Source: Lachnospiraceae bacterium UBA7202 (GTDB taxonomy: Bacteria > Bacillota > Clostridia > Lachnospirales > Lachnospiraceae). From it: a stretch of 59,944 nucleotides of DNA. The stretch spans positions 77,661 through 137,604 of the forward strand of contig DKUO01000002.1 of NCBI GenBank assembly GCA_002490705.1. The letters run 5' to 3'. The notes under the pieces are model-generated. The model was not told the DNA's origin. It did not search any database and worked only from the letters and a program-made list of their open reading frames with translations. This document shows positions 1-8,169 of this stretch, one piece after another. How positions within the stretch are numbered: the first letter of the stretch is position 1; every line of letters begins with the position of its first letter. Position numbers and translations under genes: made by a program.

Positions 1-258
1 ACGGCTGAGTACGGCGATTACATCACCGGCCCCAAGATCATCACCGAAGAGACAAAGAAGACGATGAAGAAGATTCTCTCCGATATTCAGGACGGCACTT
101 TTGCAAAGGACTTCCTGCTTGACATGTCTTCCGCAGGCGGTCAGGTGCACTTCAAAGCCATGAGAAAGCTGGCTTCCGAGCATCCTTCCGAGGTTGTTGG
201 TGAGGAGATCAGAAAGCTTTACAGCTGGAACGGCGAGGACAAACTGATCAACAACTAA
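1..258 (+). CDS. ilvC: Ketol-acid reductoisomerase, C-terminal fragment (5' end outside window)
   Basis: The frame is open from base 1 to a TAA at 256-258 and gives about 85 residues. They match the C-terminal helical domain of class I ketol-acid reductoisomerase: GPKIIT, MKKIL, a GxFAKDFLLD stretch, then a helix ending in YSWNGEDKLINN. The enzyme performs the second common step of valine, leucine and isoleucine synthesis (NADPH- and Mg-dependent isomeroreduction of acetolactate). The N-terminal Rossmann domain lies outside the window. A strong terminator follows at once, so ilvC ends its transcript here. Confidence 0.9.
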   Translation, partial: TAEYGDYITGPKIITEETKKTMKKILSDIQDGTFAKDFLLDMSSAGGQVHFKAMRKLASEHPSEVVGEEIRKLYSWNGEDKLINN

Positions 259-290
259 TTCGTTGGTTTTCGTATATGTTATGAGTGGAG

Positions 291-341
291 AAACCTTACC
301 GATTTTCAAACAGGACAACGAAAATTGGTAAGGTTTTTCTT
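291..341 (+). terminator. Rho-independent terminator after ilvC
   Basis: A 17-bp stem pairs 291-307 with 320-336, with a single G.U wobble and a 12-base loop. It runs into a T-rich tail at 332-341. It sits 32 bases after the ilvC stop and upstream of argC. Confidence 0.85.
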
Positions 342-371
342 GATAAGAAGTAAGAGAGGACAGACAGGAGT

Positions 372-1328
372 ATGAAGACAAAGGTTTTTATTGACGGAAG
401 TGAAGGGACCACCGGACTGCGGATCAACGAGCGGTTTCAGGGACGTGAGGATATTGAACTGCTGCACATCAACCCGGAGCTCAGAAAAGATCCGAATGAG
501 AGGAAACGGCTGATAAACGCATCGGATATTACGTTTCTGTGTCTGCCGGACGAGGCGGCACGGGAATCCGTTTCACTTGTGGAAAATGAAGATGTGGTAA
601 TTATCGACGCCTCCACGGCACACCGGACGAGAGAGGGGTGGGCATACGGGTTCCCGGAACTGTCCAAGGCGCATAAGGCCGCCATTGAAAAAGGAAAGCG
701 GATTGCCGTTCCCGGCTGTTATGCCACCGGTTTTATCTCTCTTGTCTATCCGCTCATTGCAGGGGGCATTCTTTCGGAAGATTACCCGGTAAGCAGCTTT
801 GCCCTCTCAGGCTACAGCGGAGCCGGTAAAAAAACCATTGCCGCCTATGAAAGCAAAGAGCGGCCGGCGGAATTTTCGGCGGGAAGGGAATATGCGCTGA
901 CCCAGCAGCACAAGCACCTGAAAGAAATGCAAAAAATCACAGGGCTTGCGCGCACGCCTTTGTTTTCCCCGATTATTGACGACTATTACAGCGGCATGGT
1001 TGTCTCCGTGCCCTTTTATGCGGATATGCTGGCAAAAAGACAGACGCCGGAGTCATTGCTTGCCTATTATGCGGAATACTACGAGAACCAACGGTTTATC
1101 TGGGTGAGCGCCGCGGACGATGAGACTGCCACCAGCGGATTCCTTTCAGGAAACGGCCTGTCTGGCTGGGACGGCTTAAAGATTTATGTGACCGGAAACG
1201 AGGAACGCATCGTCGTCTCCTCCCAGTTTGATAATCTGGGCAAAGGTGCTTCCGGCGCGGCCATCCAATGTATGAACCTTGTTCTCGGATGCGACGAGAC
1301 AAAAGGACTTAATTTGAATCTTGGATAG
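372..1328 (+). CDS. argC: N-acetyl-gamma-glutamyl-phosphate reductase, short (type 2) form
   Basis: A 318-residue NADP-dependent reductase that converts N-acetylglutamyl phosphate to the semialdehyde in arginine synthesis. The N-terminus shows a nucleotide-binding GSEGTTGLRI segment (residues 9-18). The catalytic cysteine is C116 in VPGCYATGF. The length (about 310-320) and the compressed N-terminal loop fit the type 2 AGPR subfamily rather than the roughly 345-residue type 1. GAGGA at 356-360 lies 11 bases from the ATG; a closer AGGAG at 366-370 is too near to act. No other arginine gene is adjacent, so it is an orphan member of the pathway here, between two terminators. Confidence 0.9.
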   Translation: MKTKVFIDGSEGTTGLRINERFQGREDIELLHINPELRKDPNERKRLINASDITFLCLPDEAARESVSLVENEDVVIIDASTAHRTREGWAYGFPELSKAHKAAIEKGKRIAVPGCYATGFISLVYPLIAGGILSEDYPVSSFALSGYSGAGKKTIAAYESKERPAEFSAGREYALTQQHKHLKEMQKITGLARTPLFSPIIDDYYSGMVVSVPFYADMLAKRQTPESLLAYYAEYYENQRFIWVSAADDETATSGFLSGNGLSGWDGLKIYVTGNEERIVVSSQFDNLGKGASGAAIQCMNLVLGCDETKGLNLNLG

Positions 1329-1338
1329 AGAAAGCAGA

Positions 1339-1378
1339 GGCATTCCGCCGGTCAACCGGCCGGGGTGCCTTTCTCGTT
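1339..1378 (+). terminator. Terminator after argC
   Basis: A GC-rich hairpin pairs GGCATTCCGCCGG with CCGGCCGGGGTGCC, with two G.U pairs and one bulge. It is followed by TTTCTCGTT, 10 bases after the argC stop. Confidence 0.75.
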
Positions 1379-1501
1379 AGCGGCTTTTACGGTTATGCGA
1401 TCATTCTTTAGAATTAATTAAGAAATGACTGCGGTTTCTGTTTAGATTCTTCGGTTATGCTAGAACAGTGCACTGTGAATGAAAGAATTGAGGGGATGAC
1501 A

Positions 1502-2215
1502 ATGGACTATCATATTTTAATTGTTGAGGACGACAAGGATATCCGGGAGGGAATAGAGATTTACCTGAAAAATCAAGGGTATACGGTCTATCAGGCCGCG
1601 GATGGAGTGGAGGGCCTTGCGGTCATGAAAAAGGAAACCATCCATCTGGCCATTGTGGATGTGATGATGCCGAGAATGGACGGTATTTCCATGGTAATGC
1701 GGATGCGGGAGGAAAACTACGACTTTCCTGTCATCATGCTCTCGGCAAAGTCGGAGGAAGTGGACAAGATCATGGGACTCAATATGGGGGCTGACGACTA
1801 TGTGACAAAGCCCTTTACGACCATGGAGCTTCTTGCACGGGTGAATTCGCATTTGAGACGGTATGGACGCTATTTGGAAATGAAGGATGGCAAAGGCGCG
1901 GAGAAGGAGCGGGTGTACATAGCCGGCGGCCTGGAGGTGCATGAGGACACGGTGGAGGTATTTCTGGACGGCAATCCTGTGAAACTGACTCCGACGGAAT
2001 TTAAAATCCTTTTGCTTCTGATCAAGAGTCCGGGACGGGTGTTCTCGGCGGAGGAGATTTATGAGAGGGTCTGGAACGAACAGGCCATCAATACAGATAC
2101 AATCATGGTGCATGTGAGAAAAATCCGGGAAAAGATCGAGATCAATCCCCGGGAACCAAAATATCTAAAGGTGGTGTGGGGCGTTGGGTACAAAATTGAA
2201 AAACAGGGATCATAA
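1502..2215 (+). CDS. OmpR/PhoB-family response regulator
   Basis: A 237-residue two-domain regulator. The receiver domain (1-120) has acidic-pocket D10/D11, phospho-acceptor D53 in IVDVMMPRMDG and the conserved lysine in VTKPF. A C-terminal winged helix (about 140-235) shows LTPTEFKILLLL and the VHVRKIREKIE recognition region. I chose ATG 1502 because GAGGGG at 1490-1495 is 6 bases upstream; the open frame reaches back to 1457 without a useful ribosome site. The 3' end overlaps the kinase gene by 32 bases, which implies translational coupling. Its target genes are not evident; the kinase and a downstream exported SGNH protein are the nearest candidates. Confidence 0.9.
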   Translation: MDYHILIVEDDKDIREGIEIYLKNQGYTVYQAADGVEGLAVMKKETIHLAIVDVMMPRMDGISMVMRMREENYDFPVIMLSAKSEEVDKIMGLNMGADDYVTKPFTTMELLARVNSHLRRYGRYLEMKDGKGAEKERVYIAGGLEVHEDTVEVFLDGNPVKLTPTEFKILLLLIKSPGRVFSAEEIYERVWNEQAINTDTIMVHVRKIREKIEINPREPKYLKVVWGVGYKIEKQGS

Positions 2216-4520
2216 AAATACAGGCTTAAAGAACAAGACAGGCGGGCTTTTTGCGGCCATCCTGCTGATTTTTGCGGCCGAGGCAGTCTTTTTATCGCAG
2301 TATCCGGTTTTTCAGGAGCGCGCAGCCACAGAAGAACCGGATATTCTTTCCGGCAGCGAATTTTTGCATGAAATCTATCAGGCAAATATCGTGCTCTATA
2401 AACAGCTACAGGAGCAGACGGCAGGGCAGGGACTGTCCTATCAGACAGTTTACCTGTCGGCGTCGCAGGCCGCGGCTGAAAATGTGAACGAATACTTTGA
2501 TTTCGGGGACGCCACGCCGCTTTCCTATGCGGGAGATACGTTGGACAATCTTCTTGCGGAATGGGAGCTTACCTTTCAGGAAGGGCTCGCCCTACAGACG
2601 GACTACTATATCGCCGCCTGCGACAATCAGGAGTTTCTCGCCAATACGGACCGCGATCTGACCGCGCTGGGGGAAGCGGATGAGGACGAAGCCTTGCGCA
2701 CAGAGTATCCGTATTATATTAAGATGTATTTTAATGAGGACGGCATCCTTTCCCATGTGTGGGCGCGGAGTGGTGATCCAGACGGTCTGTTAAAGAGCGT
2801 ACAGCGGGTAATGCAGAGCCGCTATCTGGAACGGAGCCTGTATGAGAGCCTGTCCTATTCCGCCTACGGCGGCGTGGACTGGGAGGATGCGATCACTTAC
2901 GGCAATGAAGACGGCCTTCGGCAGACGCGTCTGCATGTGACGAACCTGCCCAAAAACTGTGTGATCTGCTATGCCATCACGGAGGCGCAACTGGCCCAGA
3001 TCAAGGCTTCTTCGCCCCTGTTTCCCTCGGCCCAGACGGCAGGGAACTATTACAACAGCGGCATTCAGCAGTTCTTTGCCGTGATTTTGGTGCTTTTGGG
3101 GATTGCGGCGCTGCTTTTGCCTCTGTGGAAGGGATATCATCTGCATGAACGCATTCTTCTGCCTCTGCATATGGAGAGCGCGGTCATCCTGTTATTTACC
3201 GCGTTCCTTGTCCTGGGAGAATTGGCCGCAGGCATGGTGCGGTGTACGATGTCAGATCAATGGGCTTTCAGCCTGTCCTATGCGATACAAAGTGTCCTGC
3301 CGGCACTTCCCGCACCTATCGCGGACGGGATCGTCTTCGTGCTCAATCTGTTATTTCTGACGGCGGCCTTTTCGCTGTGGTATGCGCTGGTTACTGTTTT
3401 CTGTCAGGTATATGTGCTGGGATGGCGGACTTATTTTCGGAAGCGATGGCTGGGCCTGCGGATTTACCGCTGCCTTCGCATTGCCATCCGCAGGAAAAAG
3501 ATGCGGTTTATCAGGGAAATGCAGCATCGGGACCCGGAAGAAGATATCCGTGCTCCACTGTTAAAGCTGTTAGCAGTCAATTATCTGATCCTTGCCTTCT
3601 TTAGTCTCTTTTGGATTTTCGGCATTTTTCTGTTGGCTGTTTATTCGGTTTTTCTCTATGTCTGCCTGAAAAAATATATTGGCTTTATCCAGGAAAAATA
3701 CGCCTGTATGCTCTGTTCGGTGCGTTCGATCGCGGACGGCAATCTTCAGACGGCTTTTACGGACGATTGGGGTATGTTTGAATCCTGTAAAGGCGAACTG
3801 AACCGGATACAGACCGGTTTTTCCAACGCGGTGGAGGAGGAGGTCAAGAGCCAGCGTATGCGCACGGAGCTGATTACCAACGTCTCCCATGATTTGAAGA
3901 CGCCGCTCACCGCCATCATCACCTATATCGACCTTTTGCGGGAGGAGGGCGTGACGGACGAGCAGCGGGCGGAATACCTGAAAGTATTGGAGCGAAAATC
4001 CCTCCGCCTGAAAGCGTTGATAGAAGATCTCTTTGAGGTGAGCAAGGCAAACAGCGGCAACGTAACCTTTCAAAAGGAGAAGGTGGATATCGGCAATCTG
4101 GTGCGGCAGGTCTATCTGGAATACGAGGACAGGGCGAAGGAGGCGGATTTACTTTTTCGTTTTGCAGTTCCCGATCAAAAGCTGTATCTTATGCTGGATG
4201 GGGAGAAAACCTATCGAATCTTTGATAACCTGTTTATCAATATCATTAAGTACGCCATGCCGCAGACAAGAGTCTATGTAACGATATACAAAAGCGGAGA
4301 TGAGATCTGTATCGAGTTAAAAAATATTTCCGGTTCGGAACTCAATGTAGCGCCAGAGAGTCTGACGGAGCGGTTTGTCCGCGGCGACAGCGCCAGAAGC
4401 ACCGAGGGAAGCGGGCTTGGCCTTGCCATCGCCAGAAGTTTTGTGGAATTACAGGGCGGCAGGATGGAAATTTCGGTGGACGGAGACCTGTTTAAGGTTA
4501 CCCTTTTTTGGAAAGAATGA
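2184..4520 (+). CDS. Multi-pass membrane sensor histidine kinase
   Basis: A 778-residue kinase partner of the preceding regulator. One membrane helix near residues 18-38 is followed by about 250 extracytoplasmic residues with no recognised fold. Several more hydrophobic segments lie between about 290 and 510. The HisKA domain holds phospho-acceptor H569 in NVSHDLKTPLTA. The HATPase domain has a modified N box (DNLFINIIKYA) and a G box (GSGLGLAIARS). The start is TTG 2184, preceded by AGGTGG at 2169-2174; a second TTG at 2196 is possible. The large multi-helix sensor suggests it reads a membrane or envelope signal; the ligand is unknown. Confidence 0.88.
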   Translation: MGTKLKNRDHKNTGLKNKTGGLFAAILLIFAAEAVFLSQYPVFQERAATEEPDILSGSEFLHEIYQANIVLYKQLQEQTAGQGLSYQTVYLSASQAAAENVNEYFDFGDATPLSYAGDTLDNLLAEWELTFQEGLALQTDYYIAACDNQEFLANTDRDLTALGEADEDEALRTEYPYYIKMYFNEDGILSHVWARSGDPDGLLKSVQRVMQSRYLERSLYESLSYSAYGGVDWEDAITYGNEDGLRQTRLHVTNLPKNCVICYAITEAQLAQIKASSPLFPSAQTAGNYYNSGIQQFFAVILVLLGIAALLLPLWKGYHLHERILLPLHMESAVILLFTAFLVLGELAAGMVRCTMSDQWAFSLSYAIQSVLPALPAPIADGIVFVLNLLFLTAAFSLWYALVTVFCQVYVLGWRTYFRKRWLGLRIYRCLRIAIRRKKMRFIREMQHRDPEEDIRAPLLKLLAVNYLILAFFSLFWIFGIFLLAVYSVFLYVCLKKYIGFIQEKYACMLCSVRSIADGNLQTAFTDDWGMFESCKGELNRIQTGFSNAVEEEVKSQRMRTELITNVSHDLKTPLTAIITYIDLLREEGVTDEQRAEYLKVLERKSLRLKALIEDLFEVSKANSGNVTFQKEKVDIGNLVRQVYLEYEDRAKEADLLFRFAVPDQKLYLMLDGEKTYRIFDNLFINIIKYAMPQTRVYVTIYKSGDEICIELKNISGSELNVAPESLTERFVRGDSARSTEGSGLGLAIARSFVELQGGRMEISVDGDLFKVTLFWKE

Positions 4521-4553
4521 CGGGACGCCGAATCCCTTCTTAAAATAAAAAGA

Positions 4554-4582
4554 TTGAATTTTAAAAAGAGACATATTATAAT
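4554..4582 (+). promoter_or_regulatory. Sigma-A-type promoter for the SGNH gene
   Basis: TTGAAT (4554-4559), 17-base spacer, TATAAT (4577-4582). Transcription should start near 4589, which leaves a leader of roughly 100 bases before the GTG at 4689. This argues against the upstream ATG at 4599. Confidence 0.7.
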
Positions 4583-4688
4583 GCTTGTTTAGAATATAAT
4601 GTATGGTGCAAAATATCCGGCATCATACATCATTCCGGTAAAGGACTGTGTAAACGGAAAATTTTTTTGCGCAGAAATGAGGAAAATC

Positions 4689-5519
4689 GTGAAAAGAAAA
4701 GAAAACGCAGTAAAAAGAGCTGCTGCTGTCTTGCGTACTGTCATGATACCGATGCTTTTGCTTGGCTGGCAGGGCGCATGTATGAATGTTCAGGCAGCTG
4801 AGGAAGCACCGGTACAAACGGAAATTATAGCAGAAGAACTTCCACCGGAAGAAGCGGTACAGAATGCAGAAGAAACAGCCGCAGCGCAGCCGGAGGGCAC
4901 AGCGGAAGAGGCTGTGTTACAGCCGGAAGATGCTGCCCTCAGTGAGACGCCGGCTGATGCGGAAGCGGCACAGGTACAGCCGGAAAACGCAGAGGATGCT
5001 GTCCTGACCCAGCCCGAGGCCGCAGAGGAAGTTCTGCCGCCCCTGTCCGTGACCATGGTGGGCGATTCGGTTCTGTTGGGAGCTTCCCCCTCTATTCTGG
5101 CAGTACAGCCAGATTATGTGATTGATGCGAAGGTCGGCAGACAGCTTGTGCAGTCCGGCTCTGTCCTCGACTCTCTGGAAGCGCAGGGCCTGTTAAGGCA
5201 GACCGTTGTCATGGAACTTGGGACAAACGGTGCGTTCAGTGTGGAAAAAGGGCAGGAATTGATTAACCGGCTGGGAAGCGGCAGGACAATCTATTGGGTT
5301 ACTGTCTACGGAAGGGAACTTGGCTGGCAGGAAGAGTCCAATGCGACGATCCGTCAGCTTGCCGCACAAAACGAGAACGTGCATATCATAGATTGGTCGC
5401 AGGCTGTCTCCGGACACCCGGAATGGCTTTGCGGGGACGGGATCCACTTAAGCGCCGCAGGGCGGGACGCCTATGCCAACATTGTTTTGGGAGGGCTTCA
5501 ACAATTTCCTGAATTATGA
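4689..5519 (+). CDS. Exported SGNH/GDSL-type hydrolase with acidic linker
   Basis: The signal peptide has a basic KRKENAVKR start and a hydrophobic core, ending near VQA/AEEA. A roughly 80-residue linker rich in Ala, Glu and Pro with recurring QPE follows. The C-terminal SGNH domain (about 120-276) has VGDSVLLG with the nucleophile serine, a GTNG block with the oxyanion Asn, and DGIHLSAAGRDAY with the Asp-His pair. Such domains act as extracellular esterases or acyltransferases on peptidoglycan or other envelope glycans; the substrate is not deducible. I chose GTG 4689 because TGAGG at 4678-4682 is 6 bases upstream; in-frame ATGs at 4599 and 4677 lack a ribosome site. It has its own promoter. 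Confidence 0.8.
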   Translation: MKRKENAVKRAAAVLRTVMIPMLLLGWQGACMNVQAAEEAPVQTEIIAEELPPEEAVQNAEETAAAQPEGTAEEAVLQPEDAALSETPADAEAAQVQPENAEDAVLTQPEAAEEVLPPLSVTMVGDSVLLGASPSILAVQPDYVIDAKVGRQLVQSGSVLDSLEAQGLLRQTVVMELGTNGAFSVEKGQELINRLGSGRTIYWVTVYGRELGWQEESNATIRQLAAQNENVHIIDWSQAVSGHPEWLCGDGIHLSAAGRDAYANIVLGGLQQFPEL

Positions 5520-5525
5520 TATAAT
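5497..5525 (+). promoter_or_regulatory. Putative promoter of leuCD
   Basis: TTCAAC (5497-5502), 17-base spacer, TATAAT (5520-5525). The -35 lies inside the last codons of the SGNH gene and the -10 abuts its stop. Confidence 0.55.
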
Positions 5526-5566
5526 GGGCGTTAGTGAGTGAGAAAGCCGAAGGAGGAAACAGCAGT

Positions 5567-6832
5567 ATGGGAATGACAATGACGCAGAAAATTCTGGCGG
5601 CCCACGCCGGTCTGGATAAAGTGGAGGCAGGACAGCTGATTGAGGCTGATTTGGATTTGGTGCTCGGCAACGATATCACCAGTCCCGTGGCGATTCACGA
5701 AATGGAAAAAATGAAGGTAGACGGCGTATTTGACAAGGACAAGATTGCGCTGGTGCCGGATCACTTTGTACCCAACAAGGATATCAAGTCTGCGGAGCAC
5801 TGCAAATGTGTCCGTGAGTTTGCCAGAAAAAATGAGATTACCAACTACTTTGAGGTGGGACAGATGGGTATCGAACATGCCCTCCTGCCGGAGCAGGGTC
5901 TGACGGTGGCAGGCGATGTGATTATCGGTGCGGATTCCCATACCTGTACGTACGGAGCCCTCGGCGCTTTTTCCACAGGCGTTGGCAGCACGGATATGGC
6001 GGCCGGCATGGCTACCGGCAAGGCATGGTTTAAAGTCCCCTCGGCTATCAAGTTTAATCTGACGGGGAAGCCTGCCGAGTGGGTCAGCGGCAAGGACGTG
6101 ATTCTGCATATCATCGGCATGATCGGCGTGGACGGCGCACTCTACAAATCCATGGAATTTGTGGGCGACGGCATCAAAAATCTATCCATGGACGACCGTT
6201 TTACCATTGCCAACATGGCGATTGAGGCCGGCGGCAAAAACGGTATTTTCCCGGTGGACGAGCTTGCCGAAGCCTATATGAAAGAGCACTCACAGAGGAC
6301 ATATCAAATTTATCAAGCAGATGCGGATGCGGTGTACGACGAGGAATACACCATCGACCTTGGGGCGCTTAAGCCCACCATTGCCTTTCCCCATCTGCCG
6401 GAAAACACAAAGACCATCGATGAGATCAAGGAGGATATTGCCATCGACCAGGTGGTGATTGGCTCCTGTACCAATGGCAGACTGGATGATTTGCGAATCG
6501 CTGCCAAGGTGTTAAAAGGGAAACATGTGGCGGAGGGAATGCGCTGTATCGTGATCCCCGCTACCCAGAAAATCTACTTACAGGCTATGGAGGAGGGGCT
6601 TCTCAAGACCTTTATCGAGGCGGGCGCCATTGTCAGTACCCCCACCTGCGGTCCGTGCCTTGGCGGCTACATGGGTATTCTTGCGGAAGGGGAGCGCTGT
6701 GTATCGACCACGAACCGTAACTTTGTGGGCCGCATGGGACATGTCAATTCGGAAATCTATCTGGCAAGCCCCGCCGTGGCGGCGGCAAGCGCAGTGACAG
6801 GGAAGATTTCCTGTCCAAGCCAGCTGGCCTGA
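5567..6832 (+). CDS. leuC: 3-isopropylmalate dehydratase large subunit
   Basis: A 421-residue aconitase-superfamily subunit that isomerises 2- to 3-isopropylmalate in leucine synthesis, with LeuD. Motifs include GDVIIGADSHTCTYGALGAF and the three [4Fe-4S] cysteines C301 (GSCTNGR), C361 and C364 (CGPCLGG). The length fits the compact bacterial/archaeal LeuC type rather than the roughly 465-residue enterobacterial form. ATG 5567 is preceded by AGGAGG at 5551-5556 (spacing 10); the open frame extends to 5534 without a ribosome site. leuD follows after 134 bases. No leuA or leuB is in the window. Confidence 0.93.
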   Translation: MGMTMTQKILAAHAGLDKVEAGQLIEADLDLVLGNDITSPVAIHEMEKMKVDGVFDKDKIALVPDHFVPNKDIKSAEHCKCVREFARKNEITNYFEVGQMGIEHALLPEQGLTVAGDVIIGADSHTCTYGALGAFSTGVGSTDMAAGMATGKAWFKVPSAIKFNLTGKPAEWVSGKDVILHIIGMIGVDGALYKSMEFVGDGIKNLSMDDRFTIANMAIEAGGKNGIFPVDELAEAYMKEHSQRTYQIYQADADAVYDEEYTIDLGALKPTIAFPHLPENTKTIDEIKEDIAIDQVVIGSCTNGRLDDLRIAAKVLKGKHVAEGMRCIVIPATQKIYLQAMEEGLLKTFIEAGAIVSTPTCGPCLGGYMGILAEGERCVSTTNRNFVGRMGHVNSEIYLASPAVAAASAVTGKISCPSQLA

Positions 6833-6966
6833 CTGAAAGGGAGCAGACAGATCTATGGGACAGATTGCGAACCAAATGGTTCTACAACTGCTTATGCGGT
6901 TATCAGAAAAAGCAAACAAAAAGAACAGAAAAAAGGACAGAGATCAGATAGAAAGGGACACGGAAC

Positions 6967-7467
6967 ATGAAAGCAGCAAAAGGAACAGTGTTTAAATACG
7001 GTGACAATGTGGACACGGATGTGATCATTCCCGCGCGCTACCTGAATTCCTCCGATCCGGCGGAGCTGGCAACGCATTGCATGGAGGATATCGACAAGAC
7101 CTTTATCGAGAAGGTACAGAAGGGCGATATTATTGTGGCAACGAAAAATTTCGGCTGCGGTTCCTCGAGGGAACATGCGCCCATTGCCATCAAGGCTGCC
7201 GGCGTTAGCTGCGTGATCGCAGAGACTTTTGCAAGAATTTTTTACCGCAATGCCATCAATATCGGGCTTCCCATCGTGGAGTGCCCGGAGGCGGCAGAGG
7301 CAATTGAAGCGGGAGACACCGTGGAGGTGGATTTTGACTCAGGCGTGATTACGGATGTGACAAAAGGGACTGCCTATCAGGGACAGGCTTTCCCGGAGTT
7401 CATGCAGAGAATCATTGACGCGGAGGGACTAGTCAACTATATTAATACCACGCAGAGCCATAAATGA
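6967..7467 (+). CDS. leuD: 3-isopropylmalate dehydratase small subunit
   Basis: A 166-residue swivel-domain partner of LeuC. Recognisable parts are GDNVDTDVIIPARYL near the N-terminus and FGCGSSREHAP, the loop that meets the substrate, followed by FARIFYRNAINIGLP. A GAAAGGGA ribosome site lies upstream. It shares a transcript with leuC and probably with the next gene, 30 bases downstream. Confidence 0.94.
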   Translation: MKAAKGTVFKYGDNVDTDVIIPARYLNSSDPAELATHCMEDIDKTFIEKVQKGDIIVATKNFGCGSSREHAPIAIKAAGVSCVIAETFARIFYRNAINIGLPIVECPEAAEAIEAGDTVEVDFDSGVITDVTKGTAYQGQAFPEFMQRIIDAEGLVNYINTTQSHK

Positions 7468-7497
7468 GCAAACGAAAGCTGTGAAGGGGAATAAACT

Positions 7498-8169
7498 ATG
7501 ATTTACAGGGTCGGCGACGGTGATAATCCCGCCTATGATTATAGTAGTCAATTAAAACCCGCCAAAAATACCGAGGGGCAGGAAAAGTTCAGTCTTGACC
7601 GGCAAAAGGAACAGACTGCCCCGGAGAAAAAGGAAGAAAAAGGCGAGGATAAAAAACTTCACGAAAAGCCCGGCGTGGATATCCGAAAGCAGGGCGTCAG
7701 ACTGGAGCTTTCCGGTAAGGGGACACAGGGAAACGAGGCTGAGGAGAAGGCCGTTCAAAGAGAAGAAGCGGCAGACGCCCGGTCCGGTTCCCTCGTTTCT
7801 TTTTTCAAAAGCCTGTTACAGTCCGTCCGGGATTTTCTTTATCAAATCTGGAATGAACCTTCTACGGAGACCGTGATCTCCGAGGATGTGACGCCGGAAG
7901 AGGCGGAACGCTACACGCAGGAATACTATAAGATTAAGGGAATTGACCCGCAGGAACAGGAGGCCGAGCGGGATGAAAAAATCCGTAAGCAGCTCCGTTC
8001 CGGGAATTTGGAGCAGGTGATCAGTCTGTTGACAGACGACGGACGGCGCACCATGGCAAAAAATTCCACGCTCTTAACGTATTATGACAAAAGCGGGAGG
8101 CTGACCCAATTAAACGCCTCCGACAGAGAGCGGATTTTACATGGCGACCGCCATGTGAGAGAACTATAA
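7498..8169 (+). CDS. Unknown soluble protein at the end of the leuCD operon
   Basis: A 223-residue protein I do not recognise. The first 90 residues are charged and low in complexity (many Lys, Glu, Gln), suggesting a disordered region. Then comes an amphipathic segment around 98-115 (SFFKSLLQSVRDFLYQIW). The C-terminal half is helical and ends with the DGRRTMAKNSTLLTYYDKSG and NASDRERILHGDRH blocks, which look like a conserved domain. There is no signal peptide or clear membrane helix. AAGGGGA precedes the ATG. The stop overlaps the stop of the convergent GGDEF gene by 6 bases. Confidence 0.7.
   Translation: MIYRVGDGDNPAYDYSSQLKPAKNTEGQEKFSLDRQKEQTAPEKKEEKGEDKKLHEKPGVDIRKQGVRLELSGKGTQGNEAEEKAVQREEAADARSGSLVSFFKSLLQSVRDFLYQIWNEPSTETVISEDVTPEEAERYTQEYYKIKGIDPQEQEAERDEKIRKQLRSGNLEQVISLLTDDGRRTMAKNSTLLTYYDKSGRLTQLNASDRERILHGDRHVREL

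Noticed and set aside
1517..2113. 198-residue minus-strand frame across the response regulator
   Set aside because: It lies wholly within a well-supported receiver/winged-helix gene and has no ribosome site or domain.
4599..4688. Upstream ATG 4599 as start of the SGNH gene
   Set aside because: It lies about 10 bases after the predicted transcription start, has no ribosome site and would add an unneeded extension before the signal peptide.
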